DNA of 64,000 nucleotides from Streptomyces xylophagus. Lineage in GTDB: Bacteria > Actinomycetota > Actinomycetes > Streptomycetales > Streptomycetaceae. Below, one piece after another: positions 1 through 8,193 of the stretch (position 1 is the first letter of the stretch; every line of letters begins with the position of its first letter). A program made the position numbers and the translations under genes. Where the stretch lies: contig NZ_JNWO01000001.1 of the NCBI RefSeq assembly GCF_000716435.1, forward strand, positions 124,001 through 188,000. The letters run 5' to 3'. Under the pieces are notes generated by a model. The model saw only the letters and a program-made list of their open reading frames with translations, did no database searches and was not told the origin of the DNA.

Positions 1-897
1 CGCCATCGGGTCGGGGCCCGGGTCGATGACGACACCGCTGACCGGATGTCCGCCGCCCGACGGGACGGGCCCGGTGGCGGGCGTCCACAGGTCCAGCAAC
101 CGGGCCGAGCCGTCCGCCGCCCGCACCCGCAGGGGGAGCGGCGGGGGTTTCCCGGCGGCCGTGGCCCGAAGCGCGGCCATGACCTGGTACGTGTCGCCCG
201 GAGCCAGGACGTCCGCGATCTCCTGCGCGGTACCGGAGAACGCGTCGGGCTCCACCCCCAGCAGCGTGTGCAGGGAACCGTCCCCGGTCACGACGGCCGT
301 CGCCGGATCCCACACGAACCGTGCCATACGACGCTCGGGGCGGTGCGTGGCCGCCGCCTGGACGCACACGGGCTCGCCGTCCCAGGCGACGACCGGCCCG
401 TCCTCGTCCTTGTGCTCGTCCTCCAGCTCCCGCAGCGCCGCACCCAGCTCCTCCGCCAGCCGCGTCATGCGGTCGACGCCCGACAGCACCTCGGTGGCGT
501 CCGTGGCGTCGGGGCGCAGCACGGTCAGCACGCCGTACGTCGTCGATCCGCTCATGACAGGGACGTACAGGGACCCGAACTGGAAGGGCAGGCTGGCGGC
601 GAACTGGGGGTAGCGGCGCATGCACTCCGCGGCGTTCGGCAGGACCACCCGGACGCCGAGCCGGTAGGCGTCCGCGACGGGGAACTTGCTGTCGGCGTGC
701 AGCCGGCCCCAGGGGCGGAACAGCGGCCCGGGCAGTCCCGCCAGCACGGCGAGGCGCAGCATTCCGGGCGTGCTCGACCGCAGATAGACGCCCCCCGAGT
801 GGCCGCCGGCCGCGTCGATCGCCTCCGTCGAGGCATCGATGAGCAGCTCGGCGAGCCGTCCGGGCGTCCCCTTCTCGCGCTCGGCACTCCCAGTCAT
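1..897 (-). CDS. GAF-PAS sensor protein, N-terminal part (truncated by window edge)
   Basis: Reading on the minus strand from ATG at 897, 299 codons stay open to base 1, so the C-terminus lies outside the window. A purine-rich GAGG stretch precedes the ATG. Residues about 5-150 resemble a GAF sensor domain (EAIDAAGGHSGGVYLR, FQFGSLYVPV, YGVLTVLRPDA). Residues about 165-299 resemble a PAS fold (ARFVWDPATAVV, LLGVEPDAF, LPLRVRAADGSARLLDLW). In streptomycetes this domain order usually precedes an RsbU/SpoIIE-type PP2C phosphatase or a GGDEF output; the output domain is not visible here, so the function is inferred only as cytoplasmic signal sensing. Two other phosphatases of this style are at 23416 and 30067. 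Confidence 0.75.
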   Translation of the reverse strand, partial: MTGSAEREKGTPGRLAELLIDASTEAIDAAGGHSGGVYLRSSTPGMLRLAVLAGLPGPLFRPWGRLHADSKFPVADAYRLGVRVVLPNAAECMRRYPQFAASLPFQFGSLYVPVMSGSTTYGVLTVLRPDATDATEVLSGVDRMTRLAEELGAALRELEDEHKDEDGPVVAWDGEPVCVQAAATHRPERRMARFVWDPATAVVTGDGSLHTLLGVEPDAFSGTAQEIADVLAPGDTYQVMAALRATAAGKPPPLPLRVRAADGSARLLDLWTPATGPVPSGGGHPVSGVVIDPGPDPMA

Positions 898-1103
898 TGG
901 GGCCCTACCTCGTCCCTGTGGCGCCGGGTGGGTGACACAGCAAGAATGCGCCAGGACGCGGCCGGGGTCACCTGGGCGGACGGGATGGGCTGGAGAGGCA
1001 CGGGTATCGCCGGTCCGTCGGTGTCTGATGAAGTGATCAAGAGTGACTCAAGTGTCGATGTCGGATGCCGGATACGGTCCGGTGCCGTCGGCTCATGCCG
1101 AAG

Positions 1104-1129
1104 GCCCCTCGGCGCGGGTGCCGAGGGGC
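1104..1129 (-). terminator. Hairpin terminator of the amidase gene
   Basis: A perfect 10-bp inverted repeat, GCCCCTCGGC / GCCGAGGGGC with a 6-nt loop, begins 10 bp beyond the stop codon of the minus-strand amidase gene. There is no T-run, as is common for high-GC terminators. Confidence 0.75.
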
Positions 1130-1139
1130 TTCCTGTGGG

Positions 1140-2069
1140 TCAGGCGACGACGGTGAACAGACCGCTGCGGTCGCCGAGTCTGCTGAGGGAGATCTTGCCG
1201 GGGATGCCGTTGGCGTCGGTGCCGGTGTAGCCCAGGTGATGCTGCCACTTGGCGTAGGCGGCGACGGTGGTGGAACCGAAGGAACCGTCACCCGCGTACG
1301 TCTTCGCGAGATAGCCGAGTTTGACCAGCGCGGCCTCGGTGAGGTTCGTGCCCGCCATGTAGCTGACGTGGCCCTGCTTGCGGCCGGGATCGGACTTCGC
1401 CGCGGCGATCAGCCGGGAGAGGTCGACCCGGGGCTTGCTCGCCGAGCCGGAGGGCTTGGACGGCTTGGACGGTGCCGTCTTGGTGACCGCGAGCTGCTTC
1501 TTCACGTCGGCCCGGAAGTCGTCCATGTCGAAGCTGGGGTCGATCTTGCCGGGCTGCACTTCCTTGTGCCCCGCGACCGACTTCTCGGACCAGCCGTGCG
1601 CCCGGCACAGCGCCGCCGCCCACAGCACGGCCTGACGGTACTGCGCGTCCGGGTAGGGGTCCTTGCCGTTGCCGAGGTTCTCGATCTCCAGGCCGTACAG
1701 GCAGTCGTTGCCGTCGGCGTTGGCCTGGTTGTCGTGCGGGAGCGACTTCTCCTCGCGCAGCGCGTTCAGTACGTCCAGGTCGACGGCCCCGGCGTGGTTG
1801 GCGCGCCCGTGGCCGATCATCCAGAGCCCGTCCGTCTTGCCCAGCCAGGAGTGGCAGAGCGGGCCGGGCAGGTCCGACCTGCCGTTGTAGCAGATCTCCT
1901 TGTCGCCGTGCCCGGCCGTGTGATGGATCAGTACGCCGATCACGGGGCCGAAGGTCTTGCCGGTCTCCGAGTCGCGGTTGTGCGTCTTCCAGCCGGTGTG
2001 CTCGTGCACGGCGAGGCCCTCGGCCTTCAGTGCGGCGAGTGTCTTCTCGGCGGACAACGGTGTGGCCAT
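1140..2069 (-). CDS. N-acetylmuramoyl-L-alanine amidase with C-terminal cell-wall-binding-like region
   Basis: This 309-residue protein has an N-terminal Amidase_2-type (PGRP-like) zinc amidase domain at about residues 15-190. It shows HHTAGHG with the first zinc histidine, the AGAVDLDVLNA stretch, LEIENLG, and GHKEVQPGKIDPSFDM carrying the second histidine and the acidic ligand. A Lys/Pro/Ser-rich linker (about 200-215) leads to a C-terminal region with a peptidoglycan-binding style repeat (AALVKLGYLAKTYAGDGSFG, YAKWQHHLGYTG). Such enzymes cleave the lactyl-amide bond in peptidoglycan; similar proteins occur as phage-type endolysins and as bacterial autolysins. No signal peptide is visible. 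ATG 2069 is preceded by AAGGGCAC; longer upstream frames look non-coding. It stands alone with its own terminator and no phage neighbours. Confidence 0.85.
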   Translation of the reverse strand: MATPLSAEKTLAALKAEGLAVHEHTGWKTHNRDSETGKTFGPVIGVLIHHTAGHGDKEICYNGRSDLPGPLCHSWLGKTDGLWMIGHGRANHAGAVDLDVLNALREEKSLPHDNQANADGNDCLYGLEIENLGNGKDPYPDAQYRQAVLWAAALCRAHGWSEKSVAGHKEVQPGKIDPSFDMDDFRADVKKQLAVTKTAPSKPSKPSGSASKPRVDLSRLIAAAKSDPGRKQGHVSYMAGTNLTEAALVKLGYLAKTYAGDGSFGSTTVAAYAKWQHHLGYTGTDANGIPGKISLSRLGDRSGLFTVVA

Positions 2070-2184
2070 GGGAGCTGTGCCCTTTCGGATCAGCGCGTTA
2101 AGTGGTCGGTCAGGACAGGGGAGTTGAGGCCCGACGTGCTTCTGTGACCGGGTCCGCGTCTCGTGGCGTTCAGGATGGCGCAAA

Positions 2185-2676
2185 CTACGCCCCGCGCGGG
2201 GCCAATTCGATCTGTTGCCCTGGCCGGAAGTGACCGCCGGGCCGCCGGGTCGCCAGCCGCACCCCGCGGACCAGCGCCCATATCGACAGCCCGGCCACCA
2301 CCGGCCCACCGAACAACATCGTGAGTCCGGCCCCGATGTTGACGCCGAGCACTCCGGCCGTCAGCACCCGCCAGCCCACACCGACGATCACCCCGGCCAC
2401 CATCAGCGGCGCCAGCACCTCCCACCAACGCCGGTCCAACTCGCCCTGGCGCGTGGCCCGTACGAGCAGCGCGCCACCGACTCCCGCCAGCAGCAGGGCG
2501 ATCACGCCGATCACGGCGGCCGTCCCGTCCGAGATGTCCAACGGCCGGTAGGCGTAGTCGAGTTCGGAGGCCGAGAAACCGTCGACGTCCTGCCGACCCA
2601 GCAGTCCCCATACGGCGACCGGTACGGCGGCGACCAGGGCGGTGGCGGCCGACAGATGAGTTGCTCGCGGTGTCAT
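2185..2676 (-). CDS. Small multi-pass membrane protein, unknown function
   Basis: The 163-residue product has about four hydrophobic segments (LSAATALVAAVPVAVWGLL; AAVIGVIALLLAGVGGALLV; VLAPLMVAGVIVGVGW; MLFGGPVVAGLSIWALV) and a basic C-terminal tail, so it is probably an integral membrane protein. I do not recognise the family. ATG 2676 was chosen because the extra residues from ATG 2712 are Pro/His-rich and look non-coding; neither start has a convincing ribosome-binding site. Its upstream region holds TGAGTACTCA-type repeats, so it may be transcribed from a regulated promoter facing away from the P450. Confidence 0.6.
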   Translation of the reverse strand: MTPRATHLSAATALVAAVPVAVWGLLGRQDVDGFSASELDYAYRPLDISDGTAAVIGVIALLLAGVGGALLVRATRQGELDRRWWEVLAPLMVAGVIVGVGWRVLTAGVLGVNIGAGLTMLFGGPVVAGLSIWALVRGVRLATRRPGGHFRPGQQIELAPRGA

Positions 2677-2712
2677 GGGTTGATGGTGGCGTCGGGGGGT
2701 GGGTGGGGGCAT

Positions 2713-3177
2713 GAGCGTGGGTACTCAGGTTCGGGAGTGGGCGCGGGTATGAGTACTCAGTTGGGGTGGGGAACTCACTCAAGAGCGTCGGGGCGTCGGG
2801 GGAGGCCGCGCGCGGGGCGGGGTGGCTGTGAGCGCGATTGATTCCGGCGCGGGACGGCGGAGACTGCGGTGCGTGGCTGAGCGGTGCCGGACCGTGCGCC
2901 CGCAGCCGCTGCGCGCGTGACCGGCTCAAGCCCGGAACACCGGAGCCCCCCGGCGCCTCGCTCGGCGGGGCCGGCCGGTACCCGGCACCCGATCGGCGTG
3001 CGGGTCAGATCCAGCGGCATCCGGCGCTCGCCGTGCTCGATGTCGCTCGGGTTCGTCTGCGCGCCGTAGGCCCTGTGCGCCCGCAAGGCAATATCGGCGC
3101 CCCCCGCCAACCCCGCCCGCGCCGCGATTGTTAGCCTCGGTCATGGCCAGTTTCCCCCTGCCCCGTCATGGATCGCG
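2713..3177. other. Intergenic stretch without a supported gene
   Basis: About 465 bases between the minus-strand membrane protein and the plus-strand P450. Open frames on both strands are rich in Arg/Pro/Gly and lack start signals or domains. The only structure I see is the TGAGTACTCA-type repeats at 2721-2760. Confidence 0.5.
2721..2760. promoter_or_regulatory. Repeated GTACTCAG elements, one inside palindrome TGAGTACTCA
   Basis: GTACTCAG occurs at 2721-2728 and again at 2753-2760, 32 bp apart (about three helical turns). The second copy lies within a perfect 10-bp palindrome, TGAGTACTCA (2750-2759), and a looser AACTCACTC follows at about 2772. It is about 75 bp upstream of the minus-strand membrane protein start. 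A regulator-binding region is inferred; no binding protein is apparent nearby. Confidence 0.35.
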
Positions 3178-4362
3178 ATGAGTACGGTCGCCGCCGCCTC
3201 CTTCCCGCTCGGTGCCGGGACGACGCTCGCCGAACTCGCTCAGGACCCGCATGCGCGGCTGGCGCGGCTTCGTGAGCGTGAACCCGTGTCCTGGCTGCCC
3301 GAGTTGGACGGCTGGCTGGTGACCCGGCGCGACCTCGCGCTGAGCGTGATGCGGGACGCGGCCACGTTCACCGTGGACGACCCGCGCTTCTCCACCGCCC
3401 AGGTCGTCGGCCCGAGCATGCTGTCCCTCGACGGGGAGCGGCACGCCCGTCACCGTGAATCCTTCACCGCACCGTTCCGCCCGCGCGAAGTACGGGACGG
3501 CTTCGCCTCGTTCATCGAGCGGGAGACCGACCGGCTCGTCACCGCGCTACGACCGACAGGCGCCGCCGAACTGCGACGCACCTTCGCGGGCCCGCTCGCG
3601 GTCGCCGTCGTCACCGAGGCGCTCGGGCTGACCGGCACCACGCCGGACACGGTCCTCTCCTGGTACGACGCGATCGTGCGGTCCGTCTCGGACATCACCG
3701 CGGGGCACGAGGCGGGAGCGGACGGAACCAAGGCGTACGCGGAACTGCGCGCGTCCGTCGAAGCCACCGTCGCCGACCGGGGCGGAGCCTCACTCCTCGT
3801 CTCCGCCGCCGGACAACTGACCGTGCCCGAAGTGGCCTCCAACGCCGCGGTGTTGATGTTCGGCGGCATCGAGACCACCGAGGCGATGATCACCAACGCG
3901 CTGCTGCATCTGCTCCTGCACCCCGACCAACTCGCCCTCGTCCGGGCCGACATGGGCCTGCTGGACGGCGCGATCGAGGAATCCCTGCGCCTCGAACCGG
4001 GTGCCGCGGTCGTGGACCGGTACGCCACCCGGGACACCGTCCTCGGCCCGGCCACGATCCGTGCAGGCGACCTGGTCAGCGTCTCCCTCACCGGCGCCAA
4101 CCGCGACCCCGCCGTCTTCCCCGACCCCGACCGCTTCGACGTCCGCCGAGAGAACGCACGCCTGCAACTGGCCTTCGCCCACGGTCCGCACTACTGCCTC
4201 GCCGCGCACCTCGCCCGACTGGAGACCCGCATCGCCCTCCAGCACCTCCTCGAACGCCTGCCGGCCCTGCGCCTCGACCCGTCCCACCCGACGGCACCGC
4301 ACGGACTGGTCTTCCGCAAGCCGCCGACACTCGATGTGCTGTGGGACGCCAAGTCGACCTGA
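3178..4362 (+). CDS. Cytochrome P450
   Basis: A soluble bacterial P450 of 394 residues, the usual length for the class that accepts electrons from ferredoxin. Key motifs: I-helix oxygen-activation segment FGGIETT (about 228-234), K-helix ExxR as EESLR (E268-R271), meander ANRDPAVFPDPDRFD, and heme-binding loop FAHGPHYCLA with the axial Cys at residue 340. In the heme loop the usual Gly after Cys-Leu is Ala, a tolerated variant. ATG 3178 is the first in-frame start before the PLGAG segment typical of these enzymes. No ferredoxin or biosynthetic genes adjoin it, so the substrate is unknown; hydroxylation of a small hydrophobic molecule is the family expectation. Confidence 0.93.
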   Translation: MSTVAAASFPLGAGTTLAELAQDPHARLARLREREPVSWLPELDGWLVTRRDLALSVMRDAATFTVDDPRFSTAQVVGPSMLSLDGERHARHRESFTAPFRPREVRDGFASFIERETDRLVTALRPTGAAELRRTFAGPLAVAVVTEALGLTGTTPDTVLSWYDAIVRSVSDITAGHEAGADGTKAYAELRASVEATVADRGGASLLVSAAGQLTVPEVASNAAVLMFGGIETTEAMITNALLHLLLHPDQLALVRADMGLLDGAIEESLRLEPGAAVVDRYATRDTVLGPATIRAGDLVSVSLTGANRDPAVFPDPDRFDVRRENARLQLAFAHGPHYCLAAHLARLETRIALQHLLERLPALRLDPSHPTAPHGLVFRKPPTLDVLWDAKST

Positions 4363-4422
4363 GGTGAGGGGCTGTGACGAGTTGTCAGGAGTCGGTGGAC
4401 AGGGGCGGCGTGGTCAGGGCGT

Positions 4423-4917
4423 TCATTCACGGCCCACTTGGCGCTCCATGACCTCCACCAGACGCCCCAGCGCGCTCAGCACCTGATCCCGGTCCTCACC
4501 CAGCCCCGCCAACAGCTGCACCTCGGCGGCGAGTTGGCGCGGGAAGAGATCGTCCACCGCCTTGGCTCCGGCCGGCGTGATGGTCACCAGGGCGGCACGT
4601 CGGTCGGCCGGGTTGGGGGTGCGGGCGATGAAGCCCCGCTTCTCCAGTTTGCCCAGTGCCTTGCTGACGCCTGCGCGGGACAGACCGAGCCATTCGGCGA
4701 GGCGGCGGGCGATCACCGGGTCGGTGGCGTGGCGCAGGGGGATCAGCATGTCGACCTCGGGGGCGGTGAGCGCGGCGCCCGCGTAGAGGGGTTCGACCGC
4801 CCGGTTCAGGAGGCCGGTGGCGTGCTTGAGCAGGCCGATCAGCTCCATGGGGGAGGTGTCGAGGCCGGGGTTGTGCTCGGTCCACTGTGCGCGGACGTCG
4901 GCGGGTGAGGGCGACAT
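4423..4917 (-). CDS. MarR-family transcriptional regulator
   Basis: A 164-residue winged-helix protein with the MarR layout: N-terminal helices (LLKHATGLLNRAVEPLY), recognition region (ARRLAEWLGLSRAGVSKALG), wing (RRGFIARTPNPADRRAALV, with the DRR signature) and C-terminal dimerisation helices. MarR proteins are usually dimeric repressors released by small phenolic or drug-like ligands. The gene is divergent from the MFS exporter at 5034, and an imperfect palindrome (5002-5022) lies between them. This is the classic arrangement for a repressor controlling its own gene and a neighbouring efflux pump. Overlap with the exporter's regulatory region is consistent with autoregulation. Confidence 0.9.
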   Translation of the reverse strand: MSPSPADVRAQWTEHNPGLDTSPMELIGLLKHATGLLNRAVEPLYAGAALTAPEVDMLIPLRHATDPVIARRLAEWLGLSRAGVSKALGKLEKRGFIARTPNPADRRAALVTITPAGAKAVDDLFPRQLAAEVQLLAGLGEDRDQVLSALGRLVEVMERQVGRE

Positions 4918-4997
4918 GCGGCTCGTCTTCTCGCTTCCTGGGCCCGGCCTTCAAGGGCGTCCGGGTCGGGCTGTCACAAGCCTTCACCTGTCCGTCA

Positions 4998-5026
4998 TTG
5001 TTAACCGGTGAACCATCGGTTACCGT
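4998..5026 (+). promoter_or_regulatory. Candidate promoter for the MFS exporter
   Basis: TTGTTA (4998-5003), a 17-bp spacer and TACCGT (5021-5026) form a plausible -35/-10 pair. The expected transcription start would fall next to ATG 5034, suggesting a leaderless mRNA. The MarR operator candidate sits in the spacer. Confidence 0.4.
5002..5022. promoter_or_regulatory. Probable MarR operator
   Basis: Imperfect inverted repeat TAACCGGT-N5-ATCGGTTA (7 of 8 positions matching) in the divergent region between the MarR and MFS genes. Its size, 21 bp, suits a MarR dimer. Binding is inferred from position and symmetry. Confidence 0.6.
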
Positions 5027-5033
5027 TATGGTC

Positions 5034-6311
5034 ATGGTATCGCCGTCCCCCTCCCGTTCCGCTGCCGTGGGCGCCTCCGCCGCAGCCGACTCCACCGCCC
5101 CCTCCCGACGTGCCGCCGTCGCCCTGGTCGCCGTCCTCGCCGCGCTGACCGCGGTCGCCCCGCTCGCGACCGACATGTATGTCCCCGGGTTCCCGGCCCT
5201 CGGGCACACGCTCGGGGCGAGCAGTTCGGCCGTACAGCTGACGATGACCGCGTTCCTGGCCGGGCTCGTCGTCGGACAGCTGCTGATCGGTCCGCTCAGC
5301 GACGGCCTCGGCCGGCGCCGGCTGCTGCTGGCCGGAACGGCCGGGTTCGTGTTCTTCTCCCTCGTCTGCGCCGTCGCCCCCAATATCGGGGTGCTCACCG
5401 GCGGCCGGTTCCTCCAGGGCGTGACCGGCGCGGCCGGCATGGTGCTGGCCCGCGCCGTACTGACCGACCGCTTCCACGGGCCGGAACTGCCGCGCTACTT
5501 CGCGGTCCTCTCGCAGATCATGGGCGTCGCGCCCGTCGCGGCGCCGGTGCTCGGCGGAGCGATCCTGGCCTTGTCGACCTGGCGCGCGGTGTTCGTCGTC
5601 CTGTCCGTGATGGGCGGGCTGTTGCTGCTGGCCGTGCTCCGCAAGGTGCCCGAGTCCCTGCCGCCCGAGCGACGGCACACCGGCGGGATCGCGAGCACGT
5701 TCCGGGCGATGGGGGCGCTGCTGGGCCGTCGTACCTTCATGGGATACGTCCTTGTCCTCGCCTTCATCTCGGCGGCACTCTTCACCTACATCAGCGGCTC
5801 CAGCTTCGTCTTCGAGAACCTGCACGGTGTCTCGGCCACGACCTACTCCCTCATCTTCGCGACCATCGCCTTCGCCATGCTGATCGCGGGCGCGGCCTTC
5901 TCCCGACTGGCCGGACGTACGCGGCTGAACAACCTCCTCGTGGCCGGAGTCGGCATCGCGGCGGTCGGCGCGCTGCTCCAGGTGCTGCTGGTGCTGACCG
6001 TGGGGGAGACCCTCGCGGGCACGTGGATCTCCCTGTTCGTCACGGCCGGCGGCATCGGCATGGTCTTCCCGTCGACGATGAGCATCGGCCAGACCCTCGG
6101 CCGCAGCGCACCGGGCGCGGCCTCCGCCCTCCTCGGCGGCCTGCAGTTCCTGTTCGGCGCGCTCGCGGCGCCGCTGGTGGGTTTGTTCGGGGAGGACAGC
6201 TCCCTGCCCATGGCGGTGATCATGCTGATCGCCGTGGCTGCGGCGGGAGTTGCGTTGGTGGGGTTGGCCAGGCCCTGGGAAGGGCGGGGGGAGCCGGCGG
6301 CGACTGCGTAG
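5034..6311 (+). CDS. Bcr/CflA-type MFS drug exporter
   Basis: A 425-residue, 12-TM major facilitator of the Bcr/CflA family. Early hallmark APLATDMYVPGFPAL in TM1, then TM2 VQLTMTAFLAGLVVGQLLIGP followed by the loop motif SDGLGRRRLLL (MFS motif A) and LQGVTGAAGMVLARAVLTDR are characteristic. Members export chloramphenicol-, sulfonamide- or bicyclomycin-like drugs by proton antiport. Start: two overlapping ATGs exist (5028 and 5034). No Shine-Dalgarno is present, and the promoter geometry fits a leaderless transcript beginning at 5034, so 5034 is preferred. The divergent MarR gene and shared operator indicate ligand-induced expression. Confidence 0.9.
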   Translation: MVSPSPSRSAAVGASAAADSTAPSRRAAVALVAVLAALTAVAPLATDMYVPGFPALGHTLGASSSAVQLTMTAFLAGLVVGQLLIGPLSDGLGRRRLLLAGTAGFVFFSLVCAVAPNIGVLTGGRFLQGVTGAAGMVLARAVLTDRFHGPELPRYFAVLSQIMGVAPVAAPVLGGAILALSTWRAVFVVLSVMGGLLLLAVLRKVPESLPPERRHTGGIASTFRAMGALLGRRTFMGYVLVLAFISAALFTYISGSSFVFENLHGVSATTYSLIFATIAFAMLIAGAAFSRLAGRTRLNNLLVAGVGIAAVGALLQVLLVLTVGETLAGTWISLFVTAGGIGMVFPSTMSIGQTLGRSAPGAASALLGGLQFLFGALAAPLVGLFGEDSSLPMAVIMLIAVAAAGVALVGLARPWEGRGEPAATA

Positions 6312-6387
6312 GCCGGTACTCCTGGCCCGACGATCCGCACCGGTACGACACTGGACACGGCGGCCGGAGCCCTACACGATCCGGTTC

Positions 6388-7155
6388 ATGACACCCGAGG
6401 ACGCCATCACCGTCACCGCCACCCGGATCGCCGCGCTGCTCCCGGCGGGGACCGACCCGCGGACGCCGCTCCCGGGCGCCGAGTGGACGGTGGGGGAGGC
6501 GGCGGCGCACCTCGCGCTCGCAGGGAAGTTGATGACGGACATCGCGGCGGGCAAGGTCCGTCCGTACGGGGATGGAACGCCCGGCGGGCTCGCGGCGGCC
6601 AACAGCGCGTCACTGGCCGCCTTCCCGGAGCGGGATCCAGTGGTCCTCGGCACGGTGATCGCGGACCAGGCCCGGGCCTTCGTCGCCGCCGGCCGCTCTC
6701 CGCAGGAGCCCGTACTGACACCGATGGGGCCGATGGACCTGGCCACTCTGGGCTCCTACCTGCTCACGCACCTGCTCGGGCACGGCTACGACATCGCGGT
6801 CGCGCTGCGCCGACCGCACATGGTCGACCGCGACGTGGTTCCGTTCACGCTGCCCTTCATACGACTCGCCATGCCGCGCGTCGTGAACGGCAACGCGGCC
6901 GGACACCAGGCGTGTTACATGGTGCGCACCGGCCGCGCCCGGTTCGCCGTCACCTTCGCGGACGGCGTCCCCGCGGTCACCGACGCCCCGCCCCGGCGCC
7001 CCGACTGCACGATCGCCATCGACCCTGTCGCCTTCCTCCTCCTCGCCCTCGGCCGCTGGACCGCCCCCGGCACCATGGCCCGCGCCAAGGTCGTCGTCTG
7101 GGGCCGCAAGCCGTGGCTGGGCCCGCGCTTCCCCGGGCTCTTCACGGCGCCGTAG
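6388..7155 (+). CDS. Maleylpyruvate-isomerase (MDMPI)-family, DinB-like protein with SCP2-like C-terminus
   Basis: The 255-residue product starts with a four-helix DinB/MDMPI bundle (EWTVGEAAAHLALAGKLM, with the conserved metal-site His; HLLGHGYDIAVAL with the second His pair). It ends with an SCP2-like alpha/beta domain (ARFAVTFADGVPAVTD, DCTIAIDPVAFLLLALGR). Family members in actinobacteria are often mycothiol-dependent isomerases or S-transferases, but most are uncharacterised. The gene lies 77 bp after the MFS exporter on the same strand; co-transcription is possible but there is no overlap. Function beyond the fold assignment is inference. Confidence 0.8.
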   Translation: MTPEDAITVTATRIAALLPAGTDPRTPLPGAEWTVGEAAAHLALAGKLMTDIAAGKVRPYGDGTPGGLAAANSASLAAFPERDPVVLGTVIADQARAFVAAGRSPQEPVLTPMGPMDLATLGSYLLTHLLGHGYDIAVALRRPHMVDRDVVPFTLPFIRLAMPRVVNGNAAGHQACYMVRTGRARFAVTFADGVPAVTDAPPRRPDCTIAIDPVAFLLLALGRWTAPGTMARAKVVVWGRKPWLGPRFPGLFTAP

Positions 7156-7164
7156 ACGAGAAGG

Positions 7165-8193
7165 TCAGGGAGACACCAGTACGCGAGCGAGCGCCGCCCG
7201 CCCCGCCTTCCCCCACGTCGGCCGGCCGCCCGGGAGGCCGCGTTCCCAGGCCAGGCCGATGGAGATGAGGCCGAGGGAACTGCGGACGGCCCACCCCCGG
7301 GCACGGCGGATCGTCGCCTCGTCGGCATCCGCGTAGGCCTCGAAGAAGTGGGCGTCGGCACCCTCGGGCAGCAGCAGCCACGCGGCCGCGAGGTCGGTCG
7401 CCGGGTCGCCCGCGCAGAGTTCACCGAAGTCGACGACGCCCGTGAGCGTCCCGTCCGAGGTGACGACATTCGCGGGGTGCAGGTCACCGTGCAGCCACAC
7501 GGGCGGACCCGCCCAGGCCGGCGCCGCGACGGCCTCCTCCCAGACGCGCCGCACCTCGGCGGCGACACCGGTGGACGCCACGACGGGGGACCCCTCGTCG
7601 AACCCCTGCGGGAGCACGGCGAGCGGAACCCCGCGATCCGCGTTGGCCGGTGCCTCGGCGGGCGCCTCGTGGTGCAGTGCCCGGAGGAACCGGGCGAGGG
7701 TCTCGGCAGCGTGCCGGCCACGGGTGATCGGGGCGCGGTCGCACGGTTCGCCGGGGACCCAGGTCACGACGGTCCAGGGGAGCGGGAAGCGTTCCGTGGG
7801 TGCGCCCTGCCGTACGGGAGTCGGCACCGGGAGCGGCAGCAGGGGCGCGAGACGTGGCAGCCAGTCCCACTCCTTGCGCAGCAGGGCCGGGGCACGTGGC
7901 GTGCGCGGCAGACGTACCGCCAACTCGTCGCCGAGGCGCCACAGTTGGTTGTCCCAGCCGGAGGCCACCGGGCGGAGGGCGAGTCCGGCGAGGTCCGGAT
8001 GCTGCCCCCGCAGAAGAGCGCGCACCAGGCTCTCGTCGATCTCGATCTCGTTGCGGATCCCGGTCGACAACGGCAACTCCTCGGCGTTCAGGGCAAGATC
8101 GCGATCGGTTCGGTCAACGGCCGTGACATTACCCGGCGGAGGGTTGCCGCACCCGCCAGAAACCCCGTCCACCGCACCCCAGGAGACATCCAT
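7165..8193 (-). CDS. Aminoglycoside-phosphotransferase-fold kinase
   Basis: This protein of up to 342 residues has the APH kinase core: a beta-rich N-lobe (WDNQLWRLGDELAVRLPR), catalytic Brenner motif WLHGDLHPANVV, metal-binding VVDFGELCAGDPATDLA, and a helical C-lobe. APH-fold enzymes phosphorylate aminoglycosides, macrolides or small metabolites; the substrate here is unknown. The open frame begins at ATG 8193, which would overlap the divergent hydrolase start by two bases. The first 35 residues are Gly/Asp-rich, so a downstream GTG (for example 8172) or TTG may be the true start. Convergent with the MDMPI gene, 9 bp apart. Confidence 0.82.
   Translation of the reverse strand: MDVSWGAVDGVSGGCGNPPPGNVTAVDRTDRDLALNAEELPLSTGIRNEIEIDESLVRALLRGQHPDLAGLALRPVASGWDNQLWRLGDELAVRLPRTPRAPALLRKEWDWLPRLAPLLPLPVPTPVRQGAPTERFPLPWTVVTWVPGEPCDRAPITRGRHAAETLARFLRALHHEAPAEAPANADRGVPLAVLPQGFDEGSPVVASTGVAAEVRRVWEEAVAAPAWAGPPVWLHGDLHPANVVTSDGTLTGVVDFGELCAGDPATDLAAAWLLLPEGADAHFFEAYADADEATIRRARGWAVRSSLGLISIGLAWERGLPGGRPTWGKAGRAALARVLVSP

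Noticed and set aside
46..1230. Long plus-strand open frame over the first 1.2 kb
   Set aside because: It is antisense to the GAF-PAS gene and lacks a ribosome-binding site and any domain; composition (Arg/Gly/Pro rich) is typical of high-GC shadow frames.
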